Shown piece after piece: positions 1-8,373 of a DNA stretch of 35,300 bases. A model generated the notes under the pieces. That model saw nothing but the letters and a program-made list of their open reading frames with translations. It made no database searches and was not told the DNA's origin. This DNA is from Cyanobacteria bacterium RYN_339 (GTDB lineage: Bacteria; Cyanobacteriota; Sericytochromatia; S15B-MN24; JAQBPE01), in NCBI GenBank assembly GCA_028287685.1, contig JAQBPE010000424.1, forward strand, positions 1-35,300, in the 5' to 3' direction. Positions within the stretch are counted from its first letter, which is position 1, and each line of letters starts with the position of its first letter. Position numbers and translations under genes: made by a program.

Positions 1-1
1 C

Positions 2-823
2 GCCGACCTCCCCGCAAGCTCCGAGGACCTCCTGCTGGTCGCCTCCACCCCGGACCACCCCATGCGGGACTGGGCCTGCTCCTTCTTGAAGGTCAGCCAC
101 GCCGTGGTCCATGCGCGCTACAGCCACGATCCCGACGTGCTGGCCGCCGCGCGGCAACAGATCTTCGACCGCTTCAGCAGCCACCTCAAGGTGGGGCCGG
201 GCGGCATGGTGGTGACGGACGGGGAGATGCACATCCCGCTGGTCCGCTGCGATTTCAAGGCGGAAAAGCCCTGGGAGAGCCTGGTGCTCAAGCTGCTCCA
301 CAAGGTCGACAACGTGGCCCAGGAGGTCTACGACCACCTGGGCGTCCGCTTCGTGACGCCGGACAAGGCCTACGCGCTGCTGCTGCTGAAGTACTTCCGC
401 TACCACGACGTGTTCGCCTTCCCCAACATCAAGCCCAGCCGCTCGATCAACACCCTGCTGGATTTGGCCGACTTCCGTGCAGGCTTCGAGGAGCTGGAAG
501 AGGCTTACCACCACGGCGAGCTGAACTTCAAGGAGTTCACCGGCGGCGTCCACCGCCTCGGCCGGCCGCCCCAGGACCCGGCCGGCGGCCGGAACCCCCA
601 TTCCGCGAGCGACTACCAGACGATGCAATTCACGGCGCGCGCGCTGGTCCGGCAGGTGCACGGCGACAAGGTGATGCGGACCTTCGTGCCCTTCGAAGTG
701 CAGATCATGGACGAACCGGCCTACCGCCAGACCCAGGCCGGGGCGGCCGATCACGGCGCCTACCGCGTTCGCCAGCGCCAGGCCGTATGCAAGCGCGTCT
801 TCCCTTGGTTGCCCGTCCCTTAA
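2..823 (+). CDS. TIGR04552-like protein with RelA/SpoT-like C-terminal segment, 5'-truncated
   Basis: The reading frame is open from base 2 through the ATG at 62, and the residues before that ATG read as ordinary protein, so the gene most likely starts outside the window. The visible part is about 273 residues. The segment around residues 20-50 after the ATG (RDWACSFLKVSHAVVHARYS), the later stretch DHLGVRFVTPDKAYALLLLK and NPHSASDYQTMQFTARALVR resemble what I remember of the TIGR04552/TIGR04562 family described in delta-proteobacteria. Near the C-terminus FVPFEVQIMD followed by a His/Tyr/Arg-rich tail resembles the substrate-side motif of RelA/SpoT synthetases, so a nucleotidyltransferase-like fold is possible but unproven. 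It ends about 50 bases before the stressosome operon, which has its own promoter. Family recall is from memory and no catalytic activity can be asserted. Confidence 0.6.
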   Translation, partial: ADLPASSEDLLLVASTPDHPMRDWACSFLKVSHAVVHARYSHDPDVLAAARQQIFDRFSSHLKVGPGGMVVTDGEMHIPLVRCDFKAEKPWESLVLKLLHKVDNVAQEVYDHLGVRFVTPDKAYALLLLKYFRYHDVFAFPNIKPSRSINTLLDLADFRAGFEELEEAYHHGELNFKEFTGGVHRLGRPPQDPAGGRNPHSASDYQTMQFTARALVRQVHGDKVMRTFVPFEVQIMDEPAYRQTQAGAADHGAYRVRQRQAVCKRVFPWLPVP

Positions 824-837
824 AATCACGTTACAAT
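809..837 (+). promoter_or_regulatory. Sigma70-type promoter of the stressosome operon
   Basis: TTGCCC at 809-814 and TACAAT at 832-837 are separated by 17 bases. This overlaps the end of the preceding gene and would start RNA near 844, about 33 bases before the rsbR ATG. A vegetative-type promoter suggests constitutive supply of the sensor complex rather than self-induction. Confidence 0.6.
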
Positions 838-876
838 CGCCGCGTTCGCTCCTACACTTGAAGAACGAGACGCTGC

Positions 877-1698
877 ATGACCGCTCCCAACGTGGAAACC
901 CTCTTGCCTCGCTGGTTAGAACTACTTTCGGCCCAGAACGCACGCGTGATGACGCTACTGACCCAGGCCGAGCGCGAGCGGATATGCCGCCTGGTGCTGA
1001 CGGATTTACAGGTCTTGCTTGAAGGCGACGTCAACGATCCCGCCGTACCGTCCTACCAGGCGCTCACCCGATCGCTGGCGGACATCTCGGCGAACTTCGC
1101 GGAGCGGGGCTTCTCGCCTTCGGAGACGGCCACCTTCGTCTTCTCGATCAAGGAAGTCTACTTCGAGGTCTACCGGGCCCAGTTCCAGGGCGAAGACCTC
1201 GCCGCCAAGACCTGGCGCCTTAGCCTGCTGGTGGACCGGCTGGGCCTGCACACCTTCGAAGCCTTCTCGATCGCCCGCGAACGCTTGGTGAAGAGCCAGG
1301 CCAAGGCTATCGCCGATCTGTCGACCCCCGTGATCCAGGTCTGGGACGGCATCATCGCCTTGCCCCTGGTCGGCTCGATCGACAGCATGCGGGCCAAGGA
1401 GGTCATGGAGAAGTTGCTGGAGTCCGTGGTGCGCAACGAGGCGGACATCGTGATCATCGACATCACGGGCGTGCCGGTGGTGGATACGCAGGTCGCCAAC
1501 CGCCTGATGCGCACGGTCGAAGCCGTCCGCCTGCTAGGCACGAAGAGCATCATCACGGGCATCAATCCCGTCATCGCGCAGACGTTGGTACAGCTGGGCG
1601 TGGACCTGGGCCAGCTGACCACCAAGGCCAGCCTGCGCTCCGGCTTGCAGCAGGCCTTCCGCGAGCTGAAGCTTCGCGTGGTGACCGCCGATGCCTAG
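877..1698 (+). CDS. rsbR: RsbR-family stressosome scaffold/sensor protein
   Basis: This 273-residue protein has the RsbR layout: a variable N-terminal helical sensor domain (about residues 1-145) and a C-terminal STAS domain (about 150-265). The STAS domain carries IDITGVPVVDT with T204, and IAQT with T236. By alignment with Bacillus RsbRA these match the two threonines phosphorylated by RsbT (T171 and T205). RsbR forms the cytoplasmic stressosome shell with RsbS and sequesters RsbT; phosphorylation on stress releases the kinase. The N-terminal domain has no haem- or flavin-binding signature that I can recognise, so the signal is unknown. It is the first gene of a five-gene run and overlaps rsbS by 8 bases. 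The family call is secure; the sensed stimulus is not. Confidence 0.92.
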   Translation: MTAPNVETLLPRWLELLSAQNARVMTLLTQAERERICRLVLTDLQVLLEGDVNDPAVPSYQALTRSLADISANFAERGFSPSETATFVFSIKEVYFEVYRAQFQGEDLAAKTWRLSLLVDRLGLHTFEAFSIARERLVKSQAKAIADLSTPVIQVWDGIIALPLVGSIDSMRAKEVMEKLLESVVRNEADIVIIDITGVPVVDTQVANRLMRTVEAVRLLGTKSIITGINPVIAQTLVQLGVDLGQLTTKASLRSGLQQAFRELKLRVVTADA

Positions 1699-2062
1699 CA
1701 ACATCCCGATCCTCAAGATCGGCCCGCATCTCGTGGTCCCCATCCAGGGCGACCTGTACGACCAGGCCGTGCTGCAGCTCCAGCAAGATATCCTGGGGCG
1801 CATCGAAGCCACCGGGGCCGAGGGCGTGGTGCTCGACATCAGCGCGTTGGAGTTCGTGGACTCCTTCATGGCGCGGGTGATCAATGACATCGCGAGCATG
1901 GCGGGCCTGATGGGCACGCGGGCCGTGGTGGTCGGCATGTCGCCGGCGATCGCCATGGTCTTGATGGACCTGGGCCTGCAATTGACGAGCGTGCCGACGG
2001 CGCGCAACCTCGAGAAGGGCTTGCAGCTCCTCGCGGAGCTGACGGCGAGCGAGGCGGAATGA
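1691..2062 (+). CDS. rsbS: RsbS stressosome core STAS protein
   Basis: This is a single STAS domain of 123 residues, the usual RsbS length. It carries DISALEFVDSFMARVINDIA, in which S58 corresponds to the serine (S59 in Bacillus) that RsbT phosphorylates to disassemble the complex. RsbS is the minimal scaffold that, with RsbR, binds RsbT. It overlaps rsbR by 8 bases and rsbT by the ATGA quartet, so the three proteins should be made in coupled amounts, fitting their fixed stoichiometry in the complex. The phosphoacceptor serine is intact, so the core should be a functional switch rather than a degenerate paralogue. Confidence 0.93.
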   Translation: MPSNIPILKIGPHLVVPIQGDLYDQAVLQLQQDILGRIEATGAEGVVLDISALEFVDSFMARVINDIASMAGLMGTRAVVVGMSPAIAMVLMDLGLQLTSVPTARNLEKGLQLLAELTASEAE

Positions 2063-2466
2063 TCACGGAGACCCCCATCAAGGTCGTGCCCGTCATTACG
2101 GAGCAGGACGTGATCCTCGCCCGGCAAGACTGCCGGGCGCTGGCGCAACGGCTCGGCTTCTCGGCCGTCGACCAGGCCCGCATCACCACGGCCGTCTCGG
2201 AGCTGGCCCGCAACATCGTCGTCTATGGCGTCCGCGGCAACGTTACCCTGGTCGAGCTGCTGGACGGCGACCGCAAGGGCGTGCAGATCAGCTTCGACGA
2301 CGAGGGCCCCGGGATCGCCGACGTCGATACGGCCATGCAACAGGGCTACACGTCCGGCAAGGGACTGGGCGCCGGGCTGCCGGGCTCCCAGCGGCTCATG
2401 GACGAGTTCACCCTCGAGACGGCCCCCGGCCAAGGCGTCCACATCCGCGTGCGCAAGTGGCGTTGA
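2059..2466 (+). CDS. rsbT: RsbT switch protein serine kinase
   Basis: This 135-residue GHKL-type ATPase/kinase has an N box (TAVSELARNIVVYG, with E and N), a G1 box (DDEGPGI) and a glycine-rich lid (GKGLGAGLPGS). RsbT phosphorylates RsbS and RsbR; once freed from the stressosome it normally activates the phosphatase RsbU by binding its N-terminal domain. In this operon no RsbU phosphatase is present and the RsbU-type N-domain is found on the histidine kinase two genes downstream, so that kinase is the obvious partner. The start overlaps the rsbS stop by ATGA, and the end overlaps rsbX by 10 bases. Confidence 0.93.
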   Translation: MITETPIKVVPVITEQDVILARQDCRALAQRLGFSAVDQARITTAVSELARNIVVYGVRGNVTLVELLDGDRKGVQISFDDEGPGIADVDTAMQQGYTSGKGLGAGLPGSQRLMDEFTLETAPGQGVHIRVRKWR

Positions 2467-3037
2467 CGGTCGAGGTCGGCGCGGTCAACCTGCCGGCCGT
2501 CGGCGAGACGGCCATCGGGGACGCCTATTGCGTCTTGACGCTGGACCAGCAAATCCTGGTGGCGCTGGCCGATGGGCTGGGGCACGGGGAAGAAGCGGCC
2601 GAGGCGTCGGCGATCGCCATGCACCACGTCGAAGCCCATGCGCACCAGCCCCTCAAGCCGCTCCTGGAAGGCTGTCACCGGGCCCTGCGGGGCTCGCGCG
2701 GCGTGGTGATGGCCGTGGCCCTGATCGACCTGACGGCGGGCACCGTCCTGCACGCGGGCATCGGCAACGTCGAGACGCGCATCGTGGGCGTGGACAAGGT
2801 GCGCCGCCCGATCAGCCACAACGGCATCCTCGGCTACCAGCTGCGGAACGTGCGCGTCGAGACCTACCCATATTCTCCCGGCGACCTCGTGGTCATGCAC
2901 TCCGACGGCGTCTCCGAGCGCTTCGAGGTCAGCCCCGCCTCGCGCGAAACCGATCCCCAGTTGTTGGCGAGCCAGGTGGCGCACGCCCATGGCAAGCACA
3001 ACGACGACCAGACCATCGTGGTGGTGAGGATCCACGC

Positions 3038-3041
<4 letters not shown>
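2457..3041 (+). CDS. rsbX: RsbX-type PP2C serine/threonine phosphatase
   Basis: This 194-residue single-domain PP2C/SpoIIE-type phosphatase has metal-binding motifs ALADGLGHG near residue 37, MHSDGVSERF near 145, and HNDDQTIVVV at the C-terminus. RsbX resets the stressosome by removing phosphate from RsbS and RsbR. The size (about 200 residues, no extra domain) fits RsbX rather than RsbU, which would have an 80-residue N-domain. The start is a GTG at 2457 lying inside rsbT (10-base overlap); the next ATG in frame would remove conserved sequence. The stop overlaps the ATG of the following kinase (ATGA). Confidence 0.88.
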
Positions 3042-4099
<1,058 letters not shown>

Positions 4100-4134
4100 G
4101 CGGGGCATGGTAATGTTATAGCTGGGGGGTTTCC

Positions 4135-5079
4135 ATGGACGGTACCCGGAAGGCAGTCCTCGTTGCGTTCATCGGCAACGTGGCCATCACGCTGGCCAAG
4201 TTCGTCGGCGCCTACTTCAGCGGCTCCGTGGCCATCTTCGCCGAGGGCCTGCACAGCGTCGTCGACACCCTGAACCAGGTCTTCCTCTGGCTGGGGCTGC
4301 ACTTGCAAGAGCGCCCGGCCTCGGACAAGCACCCGTTCGGCTACGGCAAGGAACGCTTCTTCTGGTCGTTCGTCGCGGCCATCTTCATCTTCGCCTCGGG
4401 GGCCCTGGTGAGCTTCTACGAGGGCGTAGACAAGTTCCTGCACCCGGAGCCGTTGCGCGCCCTGAACTGGGCGCTGGGCGTGCTGGCCTTCGCCTTCGCC
4501 GCCGAGTATTATTCGTTCCGCGTTTCGTACACCGAGCTGAAAAAGCGCGCGACGGAAGCCGGCAAGGACGTGATGAGCTACCTGCGCACCACGCGAGACC
4601 CCACGCTGGCCGCCGTCTTCGTGGAGGAAAGCGCCGCCCTGGTCGGCATCGTGATCGCGCTCGTCGGCGTGAGCCTGACGGCCCTGACCGGGAACGGGCG
4701 CTTCGACGCGGCGGCGTCCGTCGCCATCGGCCTCTTGCTGACCTTCCTGGCGGTCCTGCTGGGCGAGCGCAGCCGTTCGCTGCTGCTGGGCCAGGGCGCC
4801 TTGCCCGAGGAGCTGGAGGCGATCCACCGCATCTTCGCAGCCTCCGACTTCGTCGAACAGGTCATCGACTGCTACACGATGCAACTGGGGCCGGAGGAGC
4901 TGCTGTTGGCGGCCCACCTCCAAATCCGCCACGACCTGAGCACGCAGGAAATCGAGGCCCGGATGGACGCGTTGGAACAGGACCTGGCCCAGGCCGTGCC
5001 TTCCCTGAAGCGGGTCTTCCTCGAGGCGGAGAACGCAGAAGAGGTCGAGCGCAAGATCGAAGAGGGCAAGACGTTCTAA
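4135..5079 (+). CDS. Cation diffusion facilitator family transporter (ZnT9/SLC30A9-like branch)
   Basis: This 314-residue inner-membrane protein has about six hydrophobic segments and a cytosolic C-terminal domain of about 90 residues. It matches the CDF family: H40-x3-D44 in FAEGLHSVVDTLNQ on the second helix, and H66 in the DKHPFGYGKERFFW loop. The equivalent pair on helix five reads EESAA (164-168), so the second half of the classical transport site is missing. A similar change is known in the SLC30A9-like branch, whose substrate and mechanism differ from ordinary zinc exporters. It starts 36 bases after the kinase stop; a TTATAG element and a G-rich stretch precede the ATG, so it may have its own transcript. 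Confidence 0.85.
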   Translation: MDGTRKAVLVAFIGNVAITLAKFVGAYFSGSVAIFAEGLHSVVDTLNQVFLWLGLHLQERPASDKHPFGYGKERFFWSFVAAIFIFASGALVSFYEGVDKFLHPEPLRALNWALGVLAFAFAAEYYSFRVSYTELKKRATEAGKDVMSYLRTTRDPTLAAVFVEESAALVGIVIALVGVSLTALTGNGRFDAAASVAIGLLLTFLAVLLGERSRSLLLGQGALPEELEAIHRIFAASDFVEQVIDCYTMQLGPEELLLAAHLQIRHDLSTQEIEARMDALEQDLAQAVPSLKRVFLEAENAEEVERKIEEGKTF

Positions 5080-5130
5080 GCAATAGTTGGTATGCTGGGC
5101 GCGTCCAACCAATCTAAGGAGATTTGCAGC

Positions 5131-5700
5131 ATGCTTCGCAAGGCATTGATCGTCGCCATCGCCGCCGCCACCGTGGCCGCATGCGACAACGCCAAGAACG
5201 ACCAGACTTCCACCGCTTCGGCCGCGCCCGCTAGCTCCGCCCCGGTCGCGGCCGCCGCCAGCACCGCTGCCGGCGCGACCAGCGCGGCCGCTGCCACCGG
5301 CGCCGCCACCGCCCCCAGTGCCGCCGCGGCCCAGGGGTCGATTTCGACCGACGCCAAGGTCTCCACCAAGTCCGGCCTCAAGTACACCGTGCTCAAGGCG
5401 GGCGCCGGCGACAAGGTCGCCAAGAACGGCGACAACGTGTCCGTTCACTACACCGGCTGGCTGCCCACCGGCAAGAAGTTCGACTCCAGCCTCGACCGCA
5501 ACCAGCCCTTCGAGTTCCCCGTCGGCGAAGGCCGCGTGATCAAGGGTTGGGACGAAGGCGTGGCCGGCATGAAGATCGGCGAGAAGCGCAAGCTCGTGAT
5601 CCCGCCCGACCTCGGTTACGGCGAGCGTGGCGCCGGCGGCGGCGACATCCCGCCCAATTCGACCTTGATCTTCGAAGTCGAACTGCTCGGCATCAAGTAG
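5131..5700 (+). CDS. FKBP-type peptidyl-prolyl isomerase lipoprotein
   Basis: The start at 5131 follows a clear AAGGAG Shine-Dalgarno at 5116-5121, giving 189 residues. A lipoprotein signal (AATVAAC, lipidated C18, followed by Asp) leads into an Ala/Ser/Thr/Pro-rich low-complexity tether (about 25-75) and then a full FKBP domain (about 80-189) with [35 protein letters not shown] and [10 protein letters not shown]. It should catalyse cis-trans prolyl isomerisation and help folding outside the cytoplasm. Asp directly after the lipidated Cys is an inner-membrane retention signal in proteobacteria; whether that holds here is unknown. A TATGCT hexamer at 5091-5096 is a possible -10 box. The domain is closely related to the one at 6511. 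Confidence 0.92.
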   Translation: MLRKALIVAIAAATVAACDNAKNDQTSTASAAPASSAPVAAAASTAAGATSAAAATGAATAPSAAAAQGSISTDAKVSTKSGLKYTVLKAGAGDKVAKNGDNVSVHYTGWLPTGKKFDSSLDRNQPFEFPVGEGRVIKGWDEGVAGMKIGEKRKLVIPPDLGYGERGAGGGDIPPNSTLIFEVELLGIK

Positions 5701-5712
5701 CGCTCCGCGCTA
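5698..5712 (+). promoter_or_regulatory. Short hairpin overlapping the FKBP stop codon
   Basis: TAGCGC and GCGCTA form a six-base stem around a TCC loop. The stem includes the stop codon and ends one base before the next ATG, with no T-run after it. It may hold back initiation of the downstream gene until ribosomes terminate here. This is a structural observation only. Confidence 0.3.
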
Positions 5713-5713
5713 G

Positions 5714-6514
5714 ATGAACATGCGGGCTCCGGTCTTCTGGGCATGCGCGCTGGCGGCTTGGCTGCCGGCTGCTCCTGCCCTGGCCTGGGGCCCGCTTTCT
5801 CATGCGATCATCGCCCAGCGCGCCTTCGCGGAGCTGGCGCCGCGTGCCCCGTGGCTGGCGCCGCACCGCGACGCCTTCGATTGGGGAGCCGCCTGCGCGG
5901 ACCTCCAGGAGGCCCCCGGCGCGCCGTACCTGAGCCGGGCGCGCACCCACGCCTCCGACTCGCTGCGGGGCCTCTGGCGCGAAGCGCAGGCCTCGCATGA
6001 CCGCGGAGCGCAGGCGTTCGTGGTCGGTTGGGCCGTGCACGTCGGGGCGGACGATGCGTTCGACGCCTACGAGAGTGCGCACGGCCCGGGCTGGGCCGGC
6101 AAGGACGCGCCCCCCGCGCTCCTGGGCTGGGCGGTGGACGCCTTGCTGATCCCGAAGGCCGGCCCCGCCCTCACCCGCCTGGGACGCGCCGCGGCCATGC
6201 ACCTCGAGTCCCCGGCGTCGGCACCCATTGCCGCCATGGTGGGCCGGGTCTTGGCGGTCGACGACGCCACCTACCAGGGGTGGGCCCGGCTGACGGCCTC
6301 CGCTTGTCTGGGCGGCCCCGACCGTTACCTGGCGGAGCGCGCGCGCGCTTTGCGCCTGGAACCGTTCACCGCGGCGGCCTTGGAGCCGCCCGCCCGCCTG
6401 GCCCTGGGCGACCTGACGCCCTGGCTGACCCGCGCGGTGCGCGGCGGCGTGGACCGCGCCCGCGCGCTCGCCAAGGCCGCCCCCGACCCCCGACACGAGA
6501 AGGAGACCCGATGA
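5714..6514 (+). CDS. Exported S1/P1-nuclease / zinc phospholipase C-like protein
   Basis: This protein has 266 residues with a signal peptide ending in APALA, so the mature N-terminus would be W25 in WGPLSH. In S1/P1 nucleases and zinc phospholipases C the mature N-terminal Trp and a nearby His bind zinc, and W1-x4-H6 is reproduced exactly (W25, H30). Further candidate ligands are D56 or D63, H79 and the H109-x3-D113 pair; not all ligands can be placed with confidence in the C-terminal half. A phosphodiesterase acting on lipids or nucleic acids outside the cytoplasm is therefore plausible. No Shine-Dalgarno is seen, the gap from the FKBP gene is 13 bases, and the end overlaps the second FKBP gene by ATGA, so these three genes likely form one unit. 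ATG at 5720 is an alternative start. Confidence 0.6.
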   Translation: MNMRAPVFWACALAAWLPAAPALAWGPLSHAIIAQRAFAELAPRAPWLAPHRDAFDWGAACADLQEAPGAPYLSRARTHASDSLRGLWREAQASHDRGAQAFVVGWAVHVGADDAFDAYESAHGPGWAGKDAPPALLGWAVDALLIPKAGPALTRLGRAAAMHLESPASAPIAAMVGRVLAVDDATYQGWARLTASACLGGPDRYLAERARALRLEPFTAAALEPPARLALGDLTPWLTRAVRGGVDRARALAKAAPDPRHEKETR

Positions 6515-6951
6515 AGACGATGCAGATGCTGGCCCTGGGCGCAGCGGCAACCCTCACGCTGGGCGGGTGCAGCTGGTTCATGGCCCGGGGGGGCGCGCCG
6601 GCCAGCGAGGTCACGACGGCCACGGGCCTCGGCTACAGCGTGCTCGCGCCAGGCGCCATCACCGCCCGGCAGGCCGCCAAGGGCGACACCGTGGTGGTGC
6701 ACTACACCGGCTGGCTGACGAACGGCCAGAAGTTCGACTCCAGCAAGGACCGCAACGAGCCGTTCCACTTCACGCTGGGCGCCCACGAGGTGATCCGCGG
6801 GTGGGACGAGGGCGTGGAGGGCATGCACATCGGCGAGACGCGCAAGCTGGTGATCCCGCCCGAGCTCGGCTACGGCGCGCGCGGTGCCGGCGGCGTGATC
6901 CCGCCCAACGCCACGCTGATCTTCGACGTCGAGTTGCTCGACATCAAGTAG
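6511..6951 (+). CDS. Second FKBP-type peptidyl-prolyl isomerase lipoprotein
   Basis: This 146-residue protein has a lipobox (LTLGGC, lipidated C20 followed by Ser), a short linker and a complete FKBP domain (about 40-146): [34 protein letters not shown] and [15 protein letters not shown]. It is a paralogue of the protein at 5131 but lacks the Ala-rich tether and has Ser instead of Asp after the lipidated Cys, which could place it in a different membrane. An AAGGAG site at about 6499 precedes the ATG, which also overlaps the stop of the previous gene. It should be a folding helper for exported proteins. Confidence 0.92.
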   Translation: MKTMQMLALGAAATLTLGGCSWFMARGGAPASEVTTATGLGYSVLAPGAITARQAAKGDTVVVHYTGWLTNGQKFDSSKDRNEPFHFTLGAHEVIRGWDEGVEGMHIGETRKLVIPPELGYGARGAGGVIPPNATLIFDVELLDIK

Positions 6952-6990
6952 GCCGAGGTCCCGGGGTATAGATCCCACAAGAGGAGACCC

Positions 6991-8268
6991 ATGGGCCAGG
7001 ATGCCGCGCCATTCGGCGCACCCGAAGCGCAGCACCTCGCGCTCGGCCGGGCGTGTGCGGCGCGCGGAGACTTGGCCACCGCCGAGGTCTACTTCCGGCA
7101 AGTGGGCCGCGCCAGCGAGGCCTGGGCCGACGCCCGCACCGGCCTCGCCACCGTCCTGCTGGCGACCGGCCGCGTCCGCGAAGCCGAGGGGGTGGCTCGC
7201 GAGGCCGTGGAGGCCGCGGACGCGCCGGAGGCCCAGCTGCTCTTGGGGCAGGCCCTGTGGAGCCTCGACCGCGCCGCGGAGGCCCTGACCGCCTTCACGA
7301 AGGCTGCCGGTGGCTTGCCCAAGGACGCGCGGCCGCTGCTGCTGAGCGGCCATGCCTACGCGCAGCTCGGCCGGCCGCGCGACGCCGTAAAGGCCTACGA
7401 GGCGGCCACCCGGGTGGCGCCCCGCTACGCCGCCGCGCGCTTCTACCTGGCGGAGGCGCTGATCCGCAACGGCGACCTCCTGAACGCCAGCTCCCACCTG
7501 AACATGGTCTTGCAGCTGGCCCCCGGCTACCAGCCCGCCCACGCGCTCAAGGGCGACATGGCCGTGAAGATCAAGGACCAGCGCCAGGCGATCGCCGCCT
7601 ACGTCCGCGCGGAGGACCTGGCGCCGCTGCCTGCCGGCGCCGTGCAGCGCCTGGGCGACGCCTACCGCGCGCTCGGTGACGTGGACCTGGCCCTGTTCGC
7701 CTACGACGTGGCGATCGAGCGGGATCGCGCTTGTTGGGCGGCCTACATGGCAGCCGGCACGCTTTGCGAGACGCCGCGCGATTGGCCGTTGGCCCGCCGC
7801 TACTTCAAGGCCCTGGCGGCCAACCCCGACCATGCCGCGGCCGCGCGGGAAGGCCTGGCGCGCGCGAGCGCCATCGCGGCAAGCTCCAGCACGGATGCGG
7901 CGGCGATCGCCGCCCCGCGCACCCGCCCCACCCGGTTCACCGCGCCACCGGCGGCGACCGCCCGGTCCACGGCGCCGATCATCCCGGGGCGCGGCGCTGG
8001 CACCGGCCTGTTGATGGGGCCGCAGCAGGGCACGCGCCCCTTGGCAAGCGGCGGGTTGATGCCCGCGGTGCCGGCCCCCGGTTCGTTGCCCTGGGAAGAA
8101 CCCACGCCCCCCAAGGCCCCCGACCTGCCCGCGGCGCCCAAGCCGGGCACGCCCTTGCCCAGCACGCGCCCGCTGGCCTTGCCGCCCAGCCAACCGGCCA
8201 ACCCCAAGCGTTCCAGCTTCCAGTTGGGTGGCACCGCGCCGCTGAAGCCCCAGCCCAAGGACGAGTGA
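6991..8268 (+). CDS. Tetratricopeptide repeat protein with proline-rich tail
   Basis: This 425-residue protein has no signal peptide. Residues 5 to about 290 are a continuous run of TPR-like helix pairs, for example ALGRACAARGDLATAEVYFR, RPLLLSGHAYAQLGRPRDAV and AVQRLGDAYRALGDVDLALF. From about 290 to 425 the sequence is Ala/Pro/Thr-rich and probably disordered, ending in a short Lys/Pro tail. TPR arrays are binding scaffolds; the partner cannot be read from the sequence. A GAGGAG site precedes the ATG, and a TATAGAT element at 6967 may be a -10 box, so the gene can be expressed apart from the FKBP pair 39 bases upstream. Confidence 0.85.
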   Translation: MGQDAAPFGAPEAQHLALGRACAARGDLATAEVYFRQVGRASEAWADARTGLATVLLATGRVREAEGVAREAVEAADAPEAQLLLGQALWSLDRAAEALTAFTKAAGGLPKDARPLLLSGHAYAQLGRPRDAVKAYEAATRVAPRYAAARFYLAEALIRNGDLLNASSHLNMVLQLAPGYQPAHALKGDMAVKIKDQRQAIAAYVRAEDLAPLPAGAVQRLGDAYRALGDVDLALFAYDVAIERDRACWAAYMAAGTLCETPRDWPLARRYFKALAANPDHAAAAREGLARASAIAASSSTDAAAIAAPRTRPTRFTAPPAATARSTAPIIPGRGAGTGLLMGPQQGTRPLASGGLMPAVPAPGSLPWEEPTPPKAPDLPAAPKPGTPLPSTRPLALPPSQPANPKRSSFQLGGTAPLKPQPKDE

Positions 8269-8294
8269 AGCATTAAATCCGTGTTAGCCAGGGC

Positions 8295-8322
8295 TTGCCG
8301 CCCGTCAAATCTTCGCTAAATC
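8295..8322 (+). promoter_or_regulatory. Candidate promoter for the 897-residue protein
   Basis: TTGCCG at 8295-8300 and TAAATC at 8317-8322 are 16 bases apart in the 105-base gap. A GGAGG ribosome-binding site lies just before the ATG at 8374. Confidence 0.4.
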
Positions 8323-8373
8323 GCGCACCCAACGGCGCGCCCGCAAGGAAAAGCACCACCGGAGGACCTCCCC

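Noticed and set aside
2225-3037. Upstream extension of the stressosome kinase frame
   Set aside because: The frame is open through rsbT and rsbX, but the translation there is Arg/Ala/Gly/Pro-rich shadow sequence. The ATGA overlap and the match to the RsbU N-terminus fix the start at 3038.
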